From PMP191F sp047602185 (lineage in GTDB: Bacteria; Bacteroidota; Bacteroidia; Chitinophagales; Chitinophagaceae), in assembly GCA_047602185.1 (NCBI GenBank), contig JASGHY010000001.1:2418001-2482000 (forward strand): a DNA stretch of 64,000 nucleotides, read 5' to 3'. Of this stretch, positions 51,002-59,284 are shown piece by piece; position 1 is the first letter of the stretch; each line of letters opens with the position of its first letter. Position numbers and translations under genes: made by a program. Under the pieces are notes generated by a model, which did no database searches, had not been told where the DNA came from, and was given only the letters and a program-made list of their open reading frames with translations.

Positions 51002-51059
51002 GATATAACGAAGTTCCCCCTTACCACCTTACCAAACCAAAACTAAAAACCGAACCACC

Positions 51060-51872
51060 TTGTCAACATTAAAACTCTGGTCAAACCGGATAAAACACCT
51101 GTTTTATCTCAGGTTGACCAGCAAACAGTTCTTAACTGCTTATTCAGCCAAATACGATCTGAGATTCAGGTTTTCTATAAAAGACGGCGTAGGCAAAGAT
51201 ATCTATTGCAAATTCGGCGTTTACTCCGAAGACTATATTACAGATTACCTGCTGAAGGAAATAGGCGTTAAGGATGAAGATTTTATTATTGACATAGGTG
51301 CCAATATCGGCTGGTATTCGCTCACACTTTCCAGTGCAGCAGCACCAACCATTTTTTCGTTTGAACCTGATGCGTTGAACTTTTCATTATTACATCAGAA
51401 CGCTGAACTGAATAATAAAACCAATATCAGGCTTTTTAACGTTGCGGTGAGCAATGAAAATGGTACCAAAACCTTGTTCCTGTACAAGGACCATAATCTT
51501 GGCCGCCACTCGTTGATCCAGCACCAGAAAAGTAAAAAGTCGATAGAAGTAACTACTGTAAAACTGGATGATGTATTGGTTACTGAAGAAATGAATACGC
51601 AGCGCATCAAGTTAATGAAACTGGATATTGAAGGGTTTGAGTACATGGCGTTACTGGGGGCTACAGAAGCGCTGAAAAGATGCGATAACCTGCTTTTAGA
51701 GTTTTCGCCCGATCTGATGAAAAAGATCGGTCAGGAACCAATGGATTGTATCAGGCTTATACAAAATACAGGGTTTAAGATACAAAGGATTGATCCATCG
51801 GGACTGGCAGAGCCGGATTTTGAGCAGATCATCCGTAACAATGAACAGGTAAATTTTTTCTGTCGTAAGTAA
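51060..51872 (+). CDS. FkbM-family SAM methyltransferase
   Basis: 270-residue SAM-dependent methyltransferase read from a TTG at 51060. Motif I DFIIDIGANIGWYSLTLSS is the SAM-binding loop; FSFEPDALNFSLLHQNAELN and IKLMKLDIEGFEYMALLGA are the FkbM hallmarks (the latter the catalytic 'K.DvEG.E'). The family methylates sugars, polyketides or nodulation factors; no biosynthetic partner is nearby. It lies 58 nt after dapD and overlaps the open frame of the following permease. Confidence 0.9.
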   Translation: MSTLKLWSNRIKHLFYLRLTSKQFLTAYSAKYDLRFRFSIKDGVGKDIYCKFGVYSEDYITDYLLKEIGVKDEDFIIDIGANIGWYSLTLSSAAAPTIFSFEPDALNFSLLHQNAELNNKTNIRLFNVAVSNENGTKTLFLYKDHNLGRHSLIQHQKSKKSIEVTTVKLDDVLVTEEMNTQRIKLMKLDIEGFEYMALLGATEALKRCDNLLLEFSPDLMKKIGQEPMDCIRLIQNTGFKIQRIDPSGLAEPDFEQIIRNNEQVNFFCRK

Positions 51873-52791
51873 CACTGCAAAAAATAATACAACTATTACA
51901 CTCGCGGGTTTTCTGATCACGTTCCTGGGAGCTGTATTATTTTCTACCAAAGCAATTATAGTAAAAGTAGCGTTTGCGCATACGAAAACAGATGCGCTGA
52001 CGCTACTTACTTTACGCATGCTATTTGCCCTTCCTTTCTATCTCGTTTCTGCATGGGCCATCAGCCGCAACAAAGACAATCCACCTCTTACCAAAAAGCA
52101 ATGGCTGTTTGTTTTCATTCTCGGACTCTTTGGTTATTATCTCAGCAGTTTATTTGATTTTATAGGTCTGCAATATGTATCAGCCGGTCTTGAAAGACTG
52201 ATCCTCTTCCTCTACCCTACTTTTGCAGTACTTATTAACGCAGTTGTTTTCCGGCAGCCTATTACAGGCATACAAAAAATAGCACTGGCGCTTACCTACC
52301 TGGGTATTGGCATTGCGTATGTAGGCGAGCTGCATATTGATACCAGTAACCCCAATTTTTTCTGGGGCAGCTTTCTCATCTTTCTCTGCGCTGTTACTTA
52401 CTCCTCCTATATAGCAGGCAGCGGTTATATGGTGCCGCGTATCGGTGCAGCGCGGTTCACTTCTTATTCTATGCTGGCAGCTACTGCAGGTATCTTCATT
52501 CATTTCCTGGTGGCAGGTAATTATCATTCGCTTTATCAGCAGGCCGATCTCTGGTGGTACGGCGTATTACTCGCTATTATAGCAACTGTTATTCCCACTT
52601 TTATGCTGTCTGAAGGCATGAAAAGGATCGGTACTAACAATGTGGCGATCATTTCGGCCATTGGTCCTGTCTCCACTATTCTGCAGGCACATTTTATTCT
52701 CCACGAAAAGATCTTCATGGCACAGGTTGCCGGCACCCTGCTGGTAGTAATGGGGGTGTTGATTATTGGGTGGAAGAAAGACAGGTTGTAA
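51853..52791 (+). CDS. DMT/EamA-family permease with no canonical start codon
   Basis: Inner-membrane permease with ten expected helices and two EamA repeats. The first ATG in frame (52018) falls inside helix 2, after LTLLTLR. Upstream in frame, bases 51895-52017 encode a typical first helix (ITLAGFLITFLGAVLFSTKA, then IIVKVAFAHTKTD) that belongs to the protein. Between the in-frame TAA at 51850-51852 and 52018 there is no ATG, GTG or TTG; an ATT at 51853 or an internal CTG are the only candidates. I show the open frame from 51853; the true start is unknown. The frame overlaps the FkbM stop by 20 nt. The substrate is unknown. Confidence 0.75.
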   Translation: MFSVVSNTAKNNTTITLAGFLITFLGAVLFSTKAIIVKVAFAHTKTDALTLLTLRMLFALPFYLVSAWAISRNKDNPPLTKKQWLFVFILGLFGYYLSSLFDFIGLQYVSAGLERLILFLYPTFAVLINAVVFRQPITGIQKIALALTYLGIGIAYVGELHIDTSNPNFFWGSFLIFLCAVTYSSYIAGSGYMVPRIGAARFTSYSMLAATAGIFIHFLVAGNYHSLYQQADLWWYGVLLAIIATVIPTFMLSEGMKRIGTNNVAIISAIGPVSTILQAHFILHEKIFMAQVAGTLLVVMGVLIIGWKKDRL

Positions 52792-53090
52792 GTTGTACGT
52801 TATAAGTTATAAGTTGAAGACATGAGGAATACAGGAATCAGGATGAGAAAGTAAAAGCAGGAAGAAATATCGAATGTAGAATTTTGAATATCGAATTTCG
52901 AAGGTAAAGCCGAAGGCCAGGTTAAAAAGTTGGAAGGTTGATAGGTTTACAAGGAGCAGCCATTCACTATTCACCATTGACTATTCACTTGCTTCAGCCA
53001 CTCACGACTGACGACTCACGTCTCACGATTGCCGTCTGCCGATTCACGATTCCCCAACCCGAAACACTAAACCCGTAACCCGACACCGCC
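52792..53090. repeat. Heptad-module array 17
   Basis: Begins at the permease stop with G-form H (TTGTAAGTTGTACGTTATAAG), GAATACAGG joint, J-like, C, G, then C-form B, A and L (AACCCGAAACACTAAACCCG, period 7). Very similar to 26995-27205. Confidence 0.82.
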
Positions 53091-53180
53091 CCCGCTTCAT
53101 TATCATTTTGCTACACTTCGCTTAAAAATCGCTGTGGTCAACGGTTTTAATTGTGTACTTTTCTGCTTTATTGCCTTACT

Positions 53181-54158
53181 ATGGATAGTCGCATATTTGA
53201 AAAACTGCACCGCGAGGGCCTGGTCTCGGAGGGATCGATGCAGAAAATAAAAACAGCAGAGAGTAATAAACTGTTCTCGCTACATGGTGAACTGAGGACC
53301 ATTCTTTACCTCGGCGTATTGCTGTTGAGCGGTGGATTGGGGATCATTGTATATAAAAATATTGATACCATCGGTCACCAGGTGATATTGCTGGTGATTG
53401 CTTCAATATGTATTGGTTGCTTTTATTATTGCTTTCGCAAAAAGCTGCCATTCTCCTGGCAACAAGTGGCTGCGCCCAATGCCTTTTTTGATTATATCCT
53501 GTTATTGGGCTGTCTTACACTTATCACCTTTATTACTTACCTGCAAGCTCAATACAATGTGTTTGGCACCCGGTATGGATTAGCTACATTTATTCCGTTA
53601 GTGGTATTATTTTTCAGCGCCTACTATTTTGATCATACCGGCATCCTGTGCATGGCTATTGTAAACCTTGCTGCATGGCTAGGCATTGTAACTACGCCAC
53701 TGAATATACTATCGCAAAACGACTTCAGTGATCCACGTCTCATCTTTACCGGCCTGGTACTCGGCACATTTTTAATTGCTGTAGGCTTCCTTAGCCGGAA
53801 AAAAGACCTGAAACAACATTTCACACTTACCTATAACAATTTCGGCGTGCATCTGCTGATGATAGCAGGCCTGGCTGCACTGTTTACATTCGACAGCATA
53901 TACCTGCTTTGTTTCCTTGCATTTATTGCAGTAGCAGCATTACTGTTTATGCAGGCAAAACAGCAGCGTTCATTTTACTTTGTGGTTGTAATAACGCTGT
54001 ACACGTACATCGCAGTAAGCTATGTAATAATGAAGTTATTATTTTCAGGACATGATACCCTCGGGTCTATTTACGTGGCGCTCCTGTACTTCATAGCTTC
54101 CGGCATCGGTTTAGTACTCCTGCTTATCCGTCTTAACAAAAGCCTTAAACAATCATGA
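53181..54158 (+). CDS. DUF2157 membrane protein
   Basis: 325-residue integral membrane protein. The cytoplasmic N-terminus (MDSRIFEKLHREGLVSEGSM) has the DUF2157 helix, and about ten hydrophobic segments follow from residue 45 to the end. I use the ATG at 53181, because TACTTTTC at 53156-53163 is a likely -7 box; a longer frame starts 10 codons upstream. DUF2157 proteins are of unknown function and, as here, usually occur with a second, related membrane protein. Confidence 0.88.
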   Translation: MDSRIFEKLHREGLVSEGSMQKIKTAESNKLFSLHGELRTILYLGVLLLSGGLGIIVYKNIDTIGHQVILLVIASICIGCFYYCFRKKLPFSWQQVAAPNAFFDYILLLGCLTLITFITYLQAQYNVFGTRYGLATFIPLVVLFFSAYYFDHTGILCMAIVNLAAWLGIVTTPLNILSQNDFSDPRLIFTGLVLGTFLIAVGFLSRKKDLKQHFTLTYNNFGVHLLMIAGLAALFTFDSIYLLCFLAFIAVAALLFMQAKQQRSFYFVVVITLYTYIAVSYVIMKLLFSGHDTLGSIYVALLYFIASGIGLVLLLIRLNKSLKQS

Positions 54159-55315
54159 TCGCTTATAATCAACAACAACTGGATAACCTATCCATAAACG
54201 AAGCAGCGGAGCAGGCTTTGTATAAAAACTGTATTACACAGGATGAATACAACCAGGTACTTACTGCACACCCCGTTACGCTTTATATGCCTAATGCATT
54301 TATACGCATCGGGCTGTTTTTACTGACGATCGTGATAGCATTGGTATCATTCGGATTGTTTTGCCTTTTATTCCTGTCATCAGGAACAGAAGCGTATGGC
54401 GGCTTAACCCTTTTTGTTGGGTTATGTGCCTATGCCATGCTGGAGTTTATGATCCGGGACAAAAAACATTTCTGTTCCGGTGTTGATGATGCACTGATGT
54501 GGATCAGCGGTATTCTTATTATCAGCAGCATTCTCATTTTTACCAGCTTTGAGATCAGCAGCTTATCAATATGCCTGCTGATTACAGTAATAGCCACCTT
54601 CTTTGCAGTGCGTTTTGCAGACAGTATTATGGGCCTGGTTGCCTTCTTAGCTTTTCTGGGTGCTATCTTTTATGGTTGCCTTTACATAGGCGTTGCGGGT
54701 AAGGTTGTAGCTCCCTTCCTGCTAATGACAGCTTCATTCGGCGTCTATCTCGTTGCACGTAATATTTCACACACACCTGCTGCAAGGCATTATAAACATA
54801 GCCTCAACCTGTTGATGATCGCTTCACTGATCACCACTTATCTTGCTGTCAACTATTTTGTTGTCCGCGAAACAAGTGATGCCATGTTTAACCTGCAACT
54901 GAATCCGCAAGACAGTATTCCGGCCGCATGGTTATTCTGGATCTTTACAGTAGCCATACCACTGCTGTACATCTACCTGGGTATCCGCAAAAAAGATCGC
55001 ATACTGCTGTGTACCGGTTTGATATTGATAGCTGCTATCTGCTTCACTATACGTTACTACCATCACATTGCTCCACTGGAAGTAGTAATGATATTGGGAG
55101 GAGCCTTTATGATCGGTATCGCTTATGCTGTTACGCGTTACCTGCGTACACCCCGTCATGGATTTACCAGCGAAGCTGCTGACGAACTTCATCGCGAAGC
55201 CCTGCAACTGGAATCACTCATCATTGCTCAAACCATGAGCCAGGTGCAGCCAGATAATTCATTCAAGTTTGGCGAAGGCTCTGGTGGCGGTGCAGGCGCA
55301 AGCGGGGAATTTTGA
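54155..55315 (+). CDS. DUF2157-associated multi-pass membrane protein
   Basis: 386-residue membrane protein. The polar head (residues 1-50, NNLSINEAA-like helix and KNCITQDEYNQVL) precedes about eleven hydrophobic segments. The cytoplasmic tail ends in a Gly/Ala-rich stretch (GEGSGGGAGASGEF). Its ATG overlaps the DUF2157 stop by 4 nt (ATGA), so the two are translationally coupled. Partner of the upstream protein; function unknown. Confidence 0.85.
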   Translation: MIAYNQQQLDNLSINEAAEQALYKNCITQDEYNQVLTAHPVTLYMPNAFIRIGLFLLTIVIALVSFGLFCLLFLSSGTEAYGGLTLFVGLCAYAMLEFMIRDKKHFCSGVDDALMWISGILIISSILIFTSFEISSLSICLLITVIATFFAVRFADSIMGLVAFLAFLGAIFYGCLYIGVAGKVVAPFLLMTASFGVYLVARNISHTPAARHYKHSLNLLMIASLITTYLAVNYFVVRETSDAMFNLQLNPQDSIPAAWLFWIFTVAIPLLYIYLGIRKKDRILLCTGLILIAAICFTIRYYHHIAPLEVVMILGGAFMIGIAYAVTRYLRTPRHGFTSEAADELHREALQLESLIIAQTMSQVQPDNSFKFGEGSGGGAGASGEF

Positions 55316-55317
55316 TA

Positions 55318-55645
55318 ATTACCGGCAATCGTGAGACGTGAGTCGTCAGTCGTGAATACAGGCTGCGAGCTTTGAGCTGTGAGCCGCGAGAAAATACAAG
55401 TTAGCAGTTGGCAATTTGCAGTTATGCTCCATATCCTTGTATTTTCCTTCGAAATTCGATATTCAAAATTTGACATTCGATATTTTCACCTTCCGTACTT
55501 CCTTATCAACCTTTCAACCTGTCAACGGTATTCCTTGTGCCTTGTTTCTTGAACCTTGTGCCTTAACTTACAACCTATAACTTAAAACCTACAACCTGCA
55601 TTTCCATTTGCACATTAGCAAATCTGCACATTATCACATTCACTC
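55318..55645. repeat. Heptad-module array 18 (long copy)
   Basis: Clearest example of the structure. G-form A (GTGAGTCGTCAGTCGTG), E (CTGCGAGCTTTGAGCTGTGA), D (GTTAGCAGTTGGCAATTTGC), the central C, then C-form G, F (CCTTGTGCCTTGTTTCTTGA), H and I, touching the HTH gene's stop. Inverted near-copy of 3598-3900. Confidence 0.9.
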
Positions 55646-55646
55646 A

Positions 55647-55853
55647 TTAACTCCAATCCTTCTTCTCCAGCACAAACAACTCCTCTACCGGTGTTTTTAA
55701 AATTACGCCCAGCTTCAATGCCAGTATGCTTGTAGGAATATAGTGTCCCTTTTCAATAGAAATAATGCTTTGCCTGCTTACACCTGCGAGGTTGGCAAGT
55801 CCCTCCTGCGTAAGCGAGTTCTTTTCACGATATTCCTTTAACCTGCAGATCAT
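55647..55853 (-). CDS. Xre/Cro-type helix-turn-helix regulator
   Basis: 68-residue DNA-binding protein. The helix-turn-helix is REKNSLTQEGLANLAGVSRQ with the following SIISIEKGHYIPTSILALKL, a standard Xre fold of five helices; the last 15 residues form a short helix (PVEELFVLEKKDW). Its ATG overlaps the membrane-protein stop by 4 nt, so the two genes are one operon. Such tiny regulators paired with a small membrane protein usually autoregulate; the palindromic site upstream at 56252-56299 is the obvious target. Confidence 0.93.
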   Translation of the reverse strand: MICRLKEYREKNSLTQEGLANLAGVSRQSIISIEKGHYIPTSILALKLGVILKTPVEELFVLEKKDWS

Positions 55854-56248
55854 TGTTTAACAAGATTTCCTCTTTTATACAAATTGAAAGCAATCAGGTA
55901 AAAAAGAGATTGAGAAAATAATACACGGAAGGCAGAAAAAATATTCTGTACGTCTTTGAATTGCATAAATGTATTGACAATATAGATAACAATACCAAAA
56001 ACGAATGCAACGATAGCAGCCCTTAACCTGCAACTGTCAATAAACTCGTCTTCTTCTTTTTCACGGGATGCAATGATCAGGAACATGCCTAATAAAACAA
56101 CGGTACGTGCCACCTCCCTGCTTACAGCAGTAGCTTCATAAGGCTGAGGTTGCAGCATGCCATAAATAATGGGTCCCAGGAAAGCAAGGAGGGCAACAAT
56201 AAGTCCCACCAGTTTAAAGTGGCCGGGAAGTAGTTTGGTCTGTTTCAT
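55850..56248 (-). CDS. Small multi-pass membrane protein of HTH cassette
   Basis: 132-residue membrane protein with about four helices: LVGLIVALLAFLGPIIYGML, ARTVVLLGMFLIIAS, AAIVAFVFGIVIYIVNTFM and FSQSLFYLIAFNLY. An acidic loop SREKEEDEFIDSCRLR lies between helices 2 and 3. No family is certain; the layout resembles DUF2178-like partners of Xre regulators. It is the promoter-proximal gene of the pair and lies directly behind the palindromic operator. Confidence 0.8.
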   Translation of the reverse strand: MKQTKLLPGHFKLVGLIVALLAFLGPIIYGMLQPQPYEATAVSREVARTVVLLGMFLIIASREKEEDEFIDSCRLRAAIVAFVFGIVIYIVNTFMQFKDVQNIFSAFRVLFSQSLFYLIAFNLYKRGNLVKQ

Positions 56249-56251
56249 GGT

Positions 56252-56299
56252 GTAAAGTTTAATTTACGTAAAGTATATTTTACGTCAAATATACTTTAC
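56252..56299 (-). promoter_or_regulatory. Palindromic operator of the HTH cassette
   Basis: GTAAAGTATATTT (56268-56280) and AAATATACTTTAC (56287-56299) are perfect 13-nt inverted arms with a 6-nt spacer. TTTACGTAAA (56264-56273) and a further GTAAAG at 56252 overlap it. The cluster begins 4 nt before the cassette's start codon and is a likely binding site for its own Xre regulator. Confidence 0.65.
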
Positions 56300-56470
56300 A
56301 TATTCATATTTCCAAATCATTCCATCGTTTTCATAACAGGAACACCCGCCCCGGACCCTGATACACCCTTATAGTATAGCCGCTAACACTATAATTATCA
56401 GCTCTCTAAATATTCACCGATACATACCTGCCATTGATATAATTTACCGGGTTCATGACCGGCAACTCCT

Positions 56471-56478
56471 TAGTTTTG
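56471..56478 (+). promoter_or_regulatory. -7 box for the TonB receptor
   Basis: TAGTTTTG, an exact TAnnTTTG match 42 nt before the ATG at 56521. It argues against the longer frame that begins 22 codons upstream. Otherwise 56300-56470 contains only a short TTATAGT / ACTATAA inverted pair. Confidence 0.6.
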
Positions 56479-56520
56479 CCGCATTGCAACGACCTGCAAC
56501 CTGTTTTAAACGCCCTTTTT

Positions 56521-58731
56521 ATGAAACCACTGGTGTTATTATTATTGTTACTGCCCGCACTGGCTGCCAATGCTCAAACCATTACCGGCTATGTAACAGG
56601 TAGCGATAGAAAGCCGCTTGAAGGCGCCACAATTGTCAACCTGCGCAGCGGCACGCATGCTCACTGTAATGAGTTTGGATTTTTCAGGCTTAACAATGCA
56701 CGGGTCGGTGATTCACTTGAAATAACACAGGTTTCTTATGCATCACAGGTTATTGTTGCTAAAAAAGATTCATTGCACATTGTGCTGGAACCTGCTTCAT
56801 TCAGTCTTACCGAAGTAGCCATCATCTCATCTGTCAATCATTTACATGTTATCTCCAATATAGATCTGCAAACCAATCCTGTTAACTCCTCGCAGGAACT
56901 GCTGCGTAAAGTGCCCGGCCTGTTTATAGGTCAGCATGCAGGTGGCGGAAAAGCAGAACAGATCTTTTTGCGTGGTTTTGATATTGACCACGGTACCGAC
57001 ATTAATATTACGGTGGATGGTATGCCGGTGAATATGGTAAGCCATGCACACGGCCAGGGTTATGCAGACCTTCACTTCCTGATACCGGAAACAGTTGAAA
57101 AAATAGATTTTGATAAAGGCCCTTACAATGCTACAAAAGGCAACCTCGCTACAGCCGGTTATGTGGCTTTTCAAACAAAGGAAAGACTTAACAACAGCAG
57201 CGTTACACTGGAAGGTGGCAAATTCAACACCATGAAGATGCAGGGTATGTTCAACCTGGTGAACAATGATAAACAGGCTGCATGGGTAGCTGCTGATTAT
57301 TTACTGACAGACGGCTATTTTGAATCACCTCAGAATTTTAATCGTCTCAATCTTGCAGGAAAGTACACCGCCTATCTCGCAGCGCATGATAAACTCTCTA
57401 TCTCCTTTTCTCATTTAAAAAGTAAATGGGATGCCAGCGGGCAGATCCCGCAACGGGCAGTTGATGAAGGACTCATCACCCGTTTTGGTTCTATCGACAA
57501 TACCGAAGGAGGCAATACACAACGTACGAACGTGAACCTGCAGTTTGTAAAACAGGTTGATGAAAGCACCGTATTGAAGAATACCGCCTTTTTCTCTCAT
57601 TATGAATTTGAATTGTATTCCAATTTTACCTTCTTCCTGAACGATCCCGTTAACGGCGACCAGATAAGACAGAAAGAAAAAAGGAATATGGTTGGTTTTG
57701 AATCACAACTGAATAAAGAAACTTATCTCTTCAATGCTCCTGTGCTTTTGCAGGTAGCTGCAGGTTTGCGCAATGATGATGTAAATGACATTGAATTATC
57801 ACATACCGTAAACAGGAAAACAACACTGCAGCAAATACAATTGGGAGATATCAATGAAAGTAACCTGTATACCTACGTAAACAGCGAGATCCATTTAGGC
57901 AAATGGCTCATTAATCCGGCAGTACGACTGGATTATTTGAAGTTTGATTATGCAGATAAACTTGCACCCACTTACCAGACACTCTCGCAGAACAAATCAA
58001 TTGTAAGTCCCAAACTGAATTTCCTGTATAACCATAGCAAGAACATCCAATACTTTTTAAAACTGGGTAAAGGATTTCACAGCAATGATACCAGGGTGGT
58101 AGTAGCTGAGAACGGCAAACAGATCCTGCCTGCTGCCTATGGCGCTGATCTTGGTATGATCTGGAAACCCCTGCCCCGTCTTGTATTCAATGCTGCTTTG
58201 TGGTACCTGTACCTGCAACAGGAGTTTGTGTATGTTGGCGATGAAGGCGTGGTAGAACCCAGTGGCAAAACACGCCGCGAGGGCATTGATCTGGGTCTTC
58301 GTTACCAGTTGGGCAAGTATATATTCTTCAACGGCGACTTTACCTATACACATGCCAGGGCTACTGAAGAACCTAAAGGAGAAAACTATATTCCCTTAGC
58401 ACCTAAAGTAACTTTTGTTGGTGGTATCAGTGTCAAACATCCTTCGGGTTTCAATGGCAGTATCAAAACACGTTACCTGGGTCATCGTCCGGCCAATGAG
58501 GATAATAGCATTGTAGCAAAGGGGTATTGCATTACTGATCTGAATGTAAATTACCAATGGAAACAATTTACCATAGGGGTGGTTACAGAAAACATTTTCA
58601 ATACAGCCTGGAACGAAACACAGTTTGCTACTACCTCGCAATTGAAAAACGAAACACAACCCGTAACTGAAATTCATTTTACCCCCGGAACACCTTTTAA
58701 CATCAGGGCAGCGCTGAGCTACCGGTTCTGA
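56521..58731 (+). CDS. TonB-dependent receptor
   Basis: 736-residue outer-membrane active transporter. Signal peptide ends ANAQ; a carboxypeptidase-like beta domain follows (TGYVTGSDRKPLEGATIVNL, about 20-105); then the plug (about 115-235) with NSSQELLRKVPGLFIGQHAG and ITVDGMPVNMVSHAHGQGYA, and the barrel ending AALSYRF. The His-containing HAHGQGYADLHFLIPE segment is a sub-family mark. It is upstream of the AraC regulator and close to the haem operon, so a haem or iron substrate is plausible but not shown. I use the ATG after the -7 box. Confidence 0.9.
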   Translation: MKPLVLLLLLLPALAANAQTITGYVTGSDRKPLEGATIVNLRSGTHAHCNEFGFFRLNNARVGDSLEITQVSYASQVIVAKKDSLHIVLEPASFSLTEVAIISSVNHLHVISNIDLQTNPVNSSQELLRKVPGLFIGQHAGGGKAEQIFLRGFDIDHGTDINITVDGMPVNMVSHAHGQGYADLHFLIPETVEKIDFDKGPYNATKGNLATAGYVAFQTKERLNNSSVTLEGGKFNTMKMQGMFNLVNNDKQAAWVAADYLLTDGYFESPQNFNRLNLAGKYTAYLAAHDKLSISFSHLKSKWDASGQIPQRAVDEGLITRFGSIDNTEGGNTQRTNVNLQFVKQVDESTVLKNTAFFSHYEFELYSNFTFFLNDPVNGDQIRQKEKRNMVGFESQLNKETYLFNAPVLLQVAAGLRNDDVNDIELSHTVNRKTTLQQIQLGDINESNLYTYVNSEIHLGKWLINPAVRLDYLKFDYADKLAPTYQTLSQNKSIVSPKLNFLYNHSKNIQYFLKLGKGFHSNDTRVVVAENGKQILPAAYGADLGMIWKPLPRLVFNAALWYLYLQQEFVYVGDEGVVEPSGKTRREGIDLGLRYQLGKYIFFNGDFTYTHARATEEPKGENYIPLAPKVTFVGGISVKHPSGFNGSIKTRYLGHRPANEDNSIVAKGYCITDLNVNYQWKQFTIGVVTENIFNTAWNETQFATTSQLKNETQPVTEIHFTPGTPFNIRAALSYRF

Positions 58732-58734
58732 TTT

Positions 58735-59250
58735 GAGGATTTCTGGTCGTGAGTGGTGAGTCGTCAGTCGTGAGTGGTTGCTGAAGATTTCTGATTTCGT
58801 AATTTAGAGATTTTGAGATTTAAAACACCGGTTACGGGATCGTGAATACAAGCTGCGAGCTTTGAGCTACGAGCCGCGAGAAAATACAAGTTAGCAGTTG
58901 GCAATTTGCAGTTATGCTCTGTATCCTTGTATTTTCCTTCGAAATTCGATATTCAAAATTTGACATTCGATATTTTCACCTTCCGTACTTCCTTGTTAAC
59001 TTATCAACCCTTCAACCTGTCAACTGTATTCCTTGTGCCTTGTTCCTTGAGTCTTGGGGCTTTTTAGACTTTTGCTTTCCTTCAAAATTCAATATTCAAA
59101 ATTCTACATTCGATATTTCTTTCTGCTTTTTTACTTTCTCATTCCTAATTCCTCATTCTCAATTCCCGTATTCCTTGTGCCTTGTCACTTGAATCTTGTG
59201 CCTTCACCTAAAACTTATAACCCGGAATTACAGTTTCGAATTTGGATATT
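58735..59250. repeat. Heptad-module array 19 (longest)
   Basis: G-form A, a GATTTCTGATTTCGT block, E, D, central C, then C-form G, F, a second C, J (CATTCCTAATTCCTCATTC), F and H. 59027-59083 equals the reverse complement of 48121-48180 by eye. It starts 4 nt after the receptor stop and stops short of the AraC promoter region. Confidence 0.88.
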
Positions 59251-59284
59251 TAACCTGCTACACAGCCACAAAATCGTAAATTGT

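Noticed and set aside
51855..51872. A AAT TTT slippery heptamer near the FkbM stop as a -1 frameshift site
   Set aside because: The permease frame needs +1, not -1, relative to FkbM, so this heptamer cannot explain the missing start.
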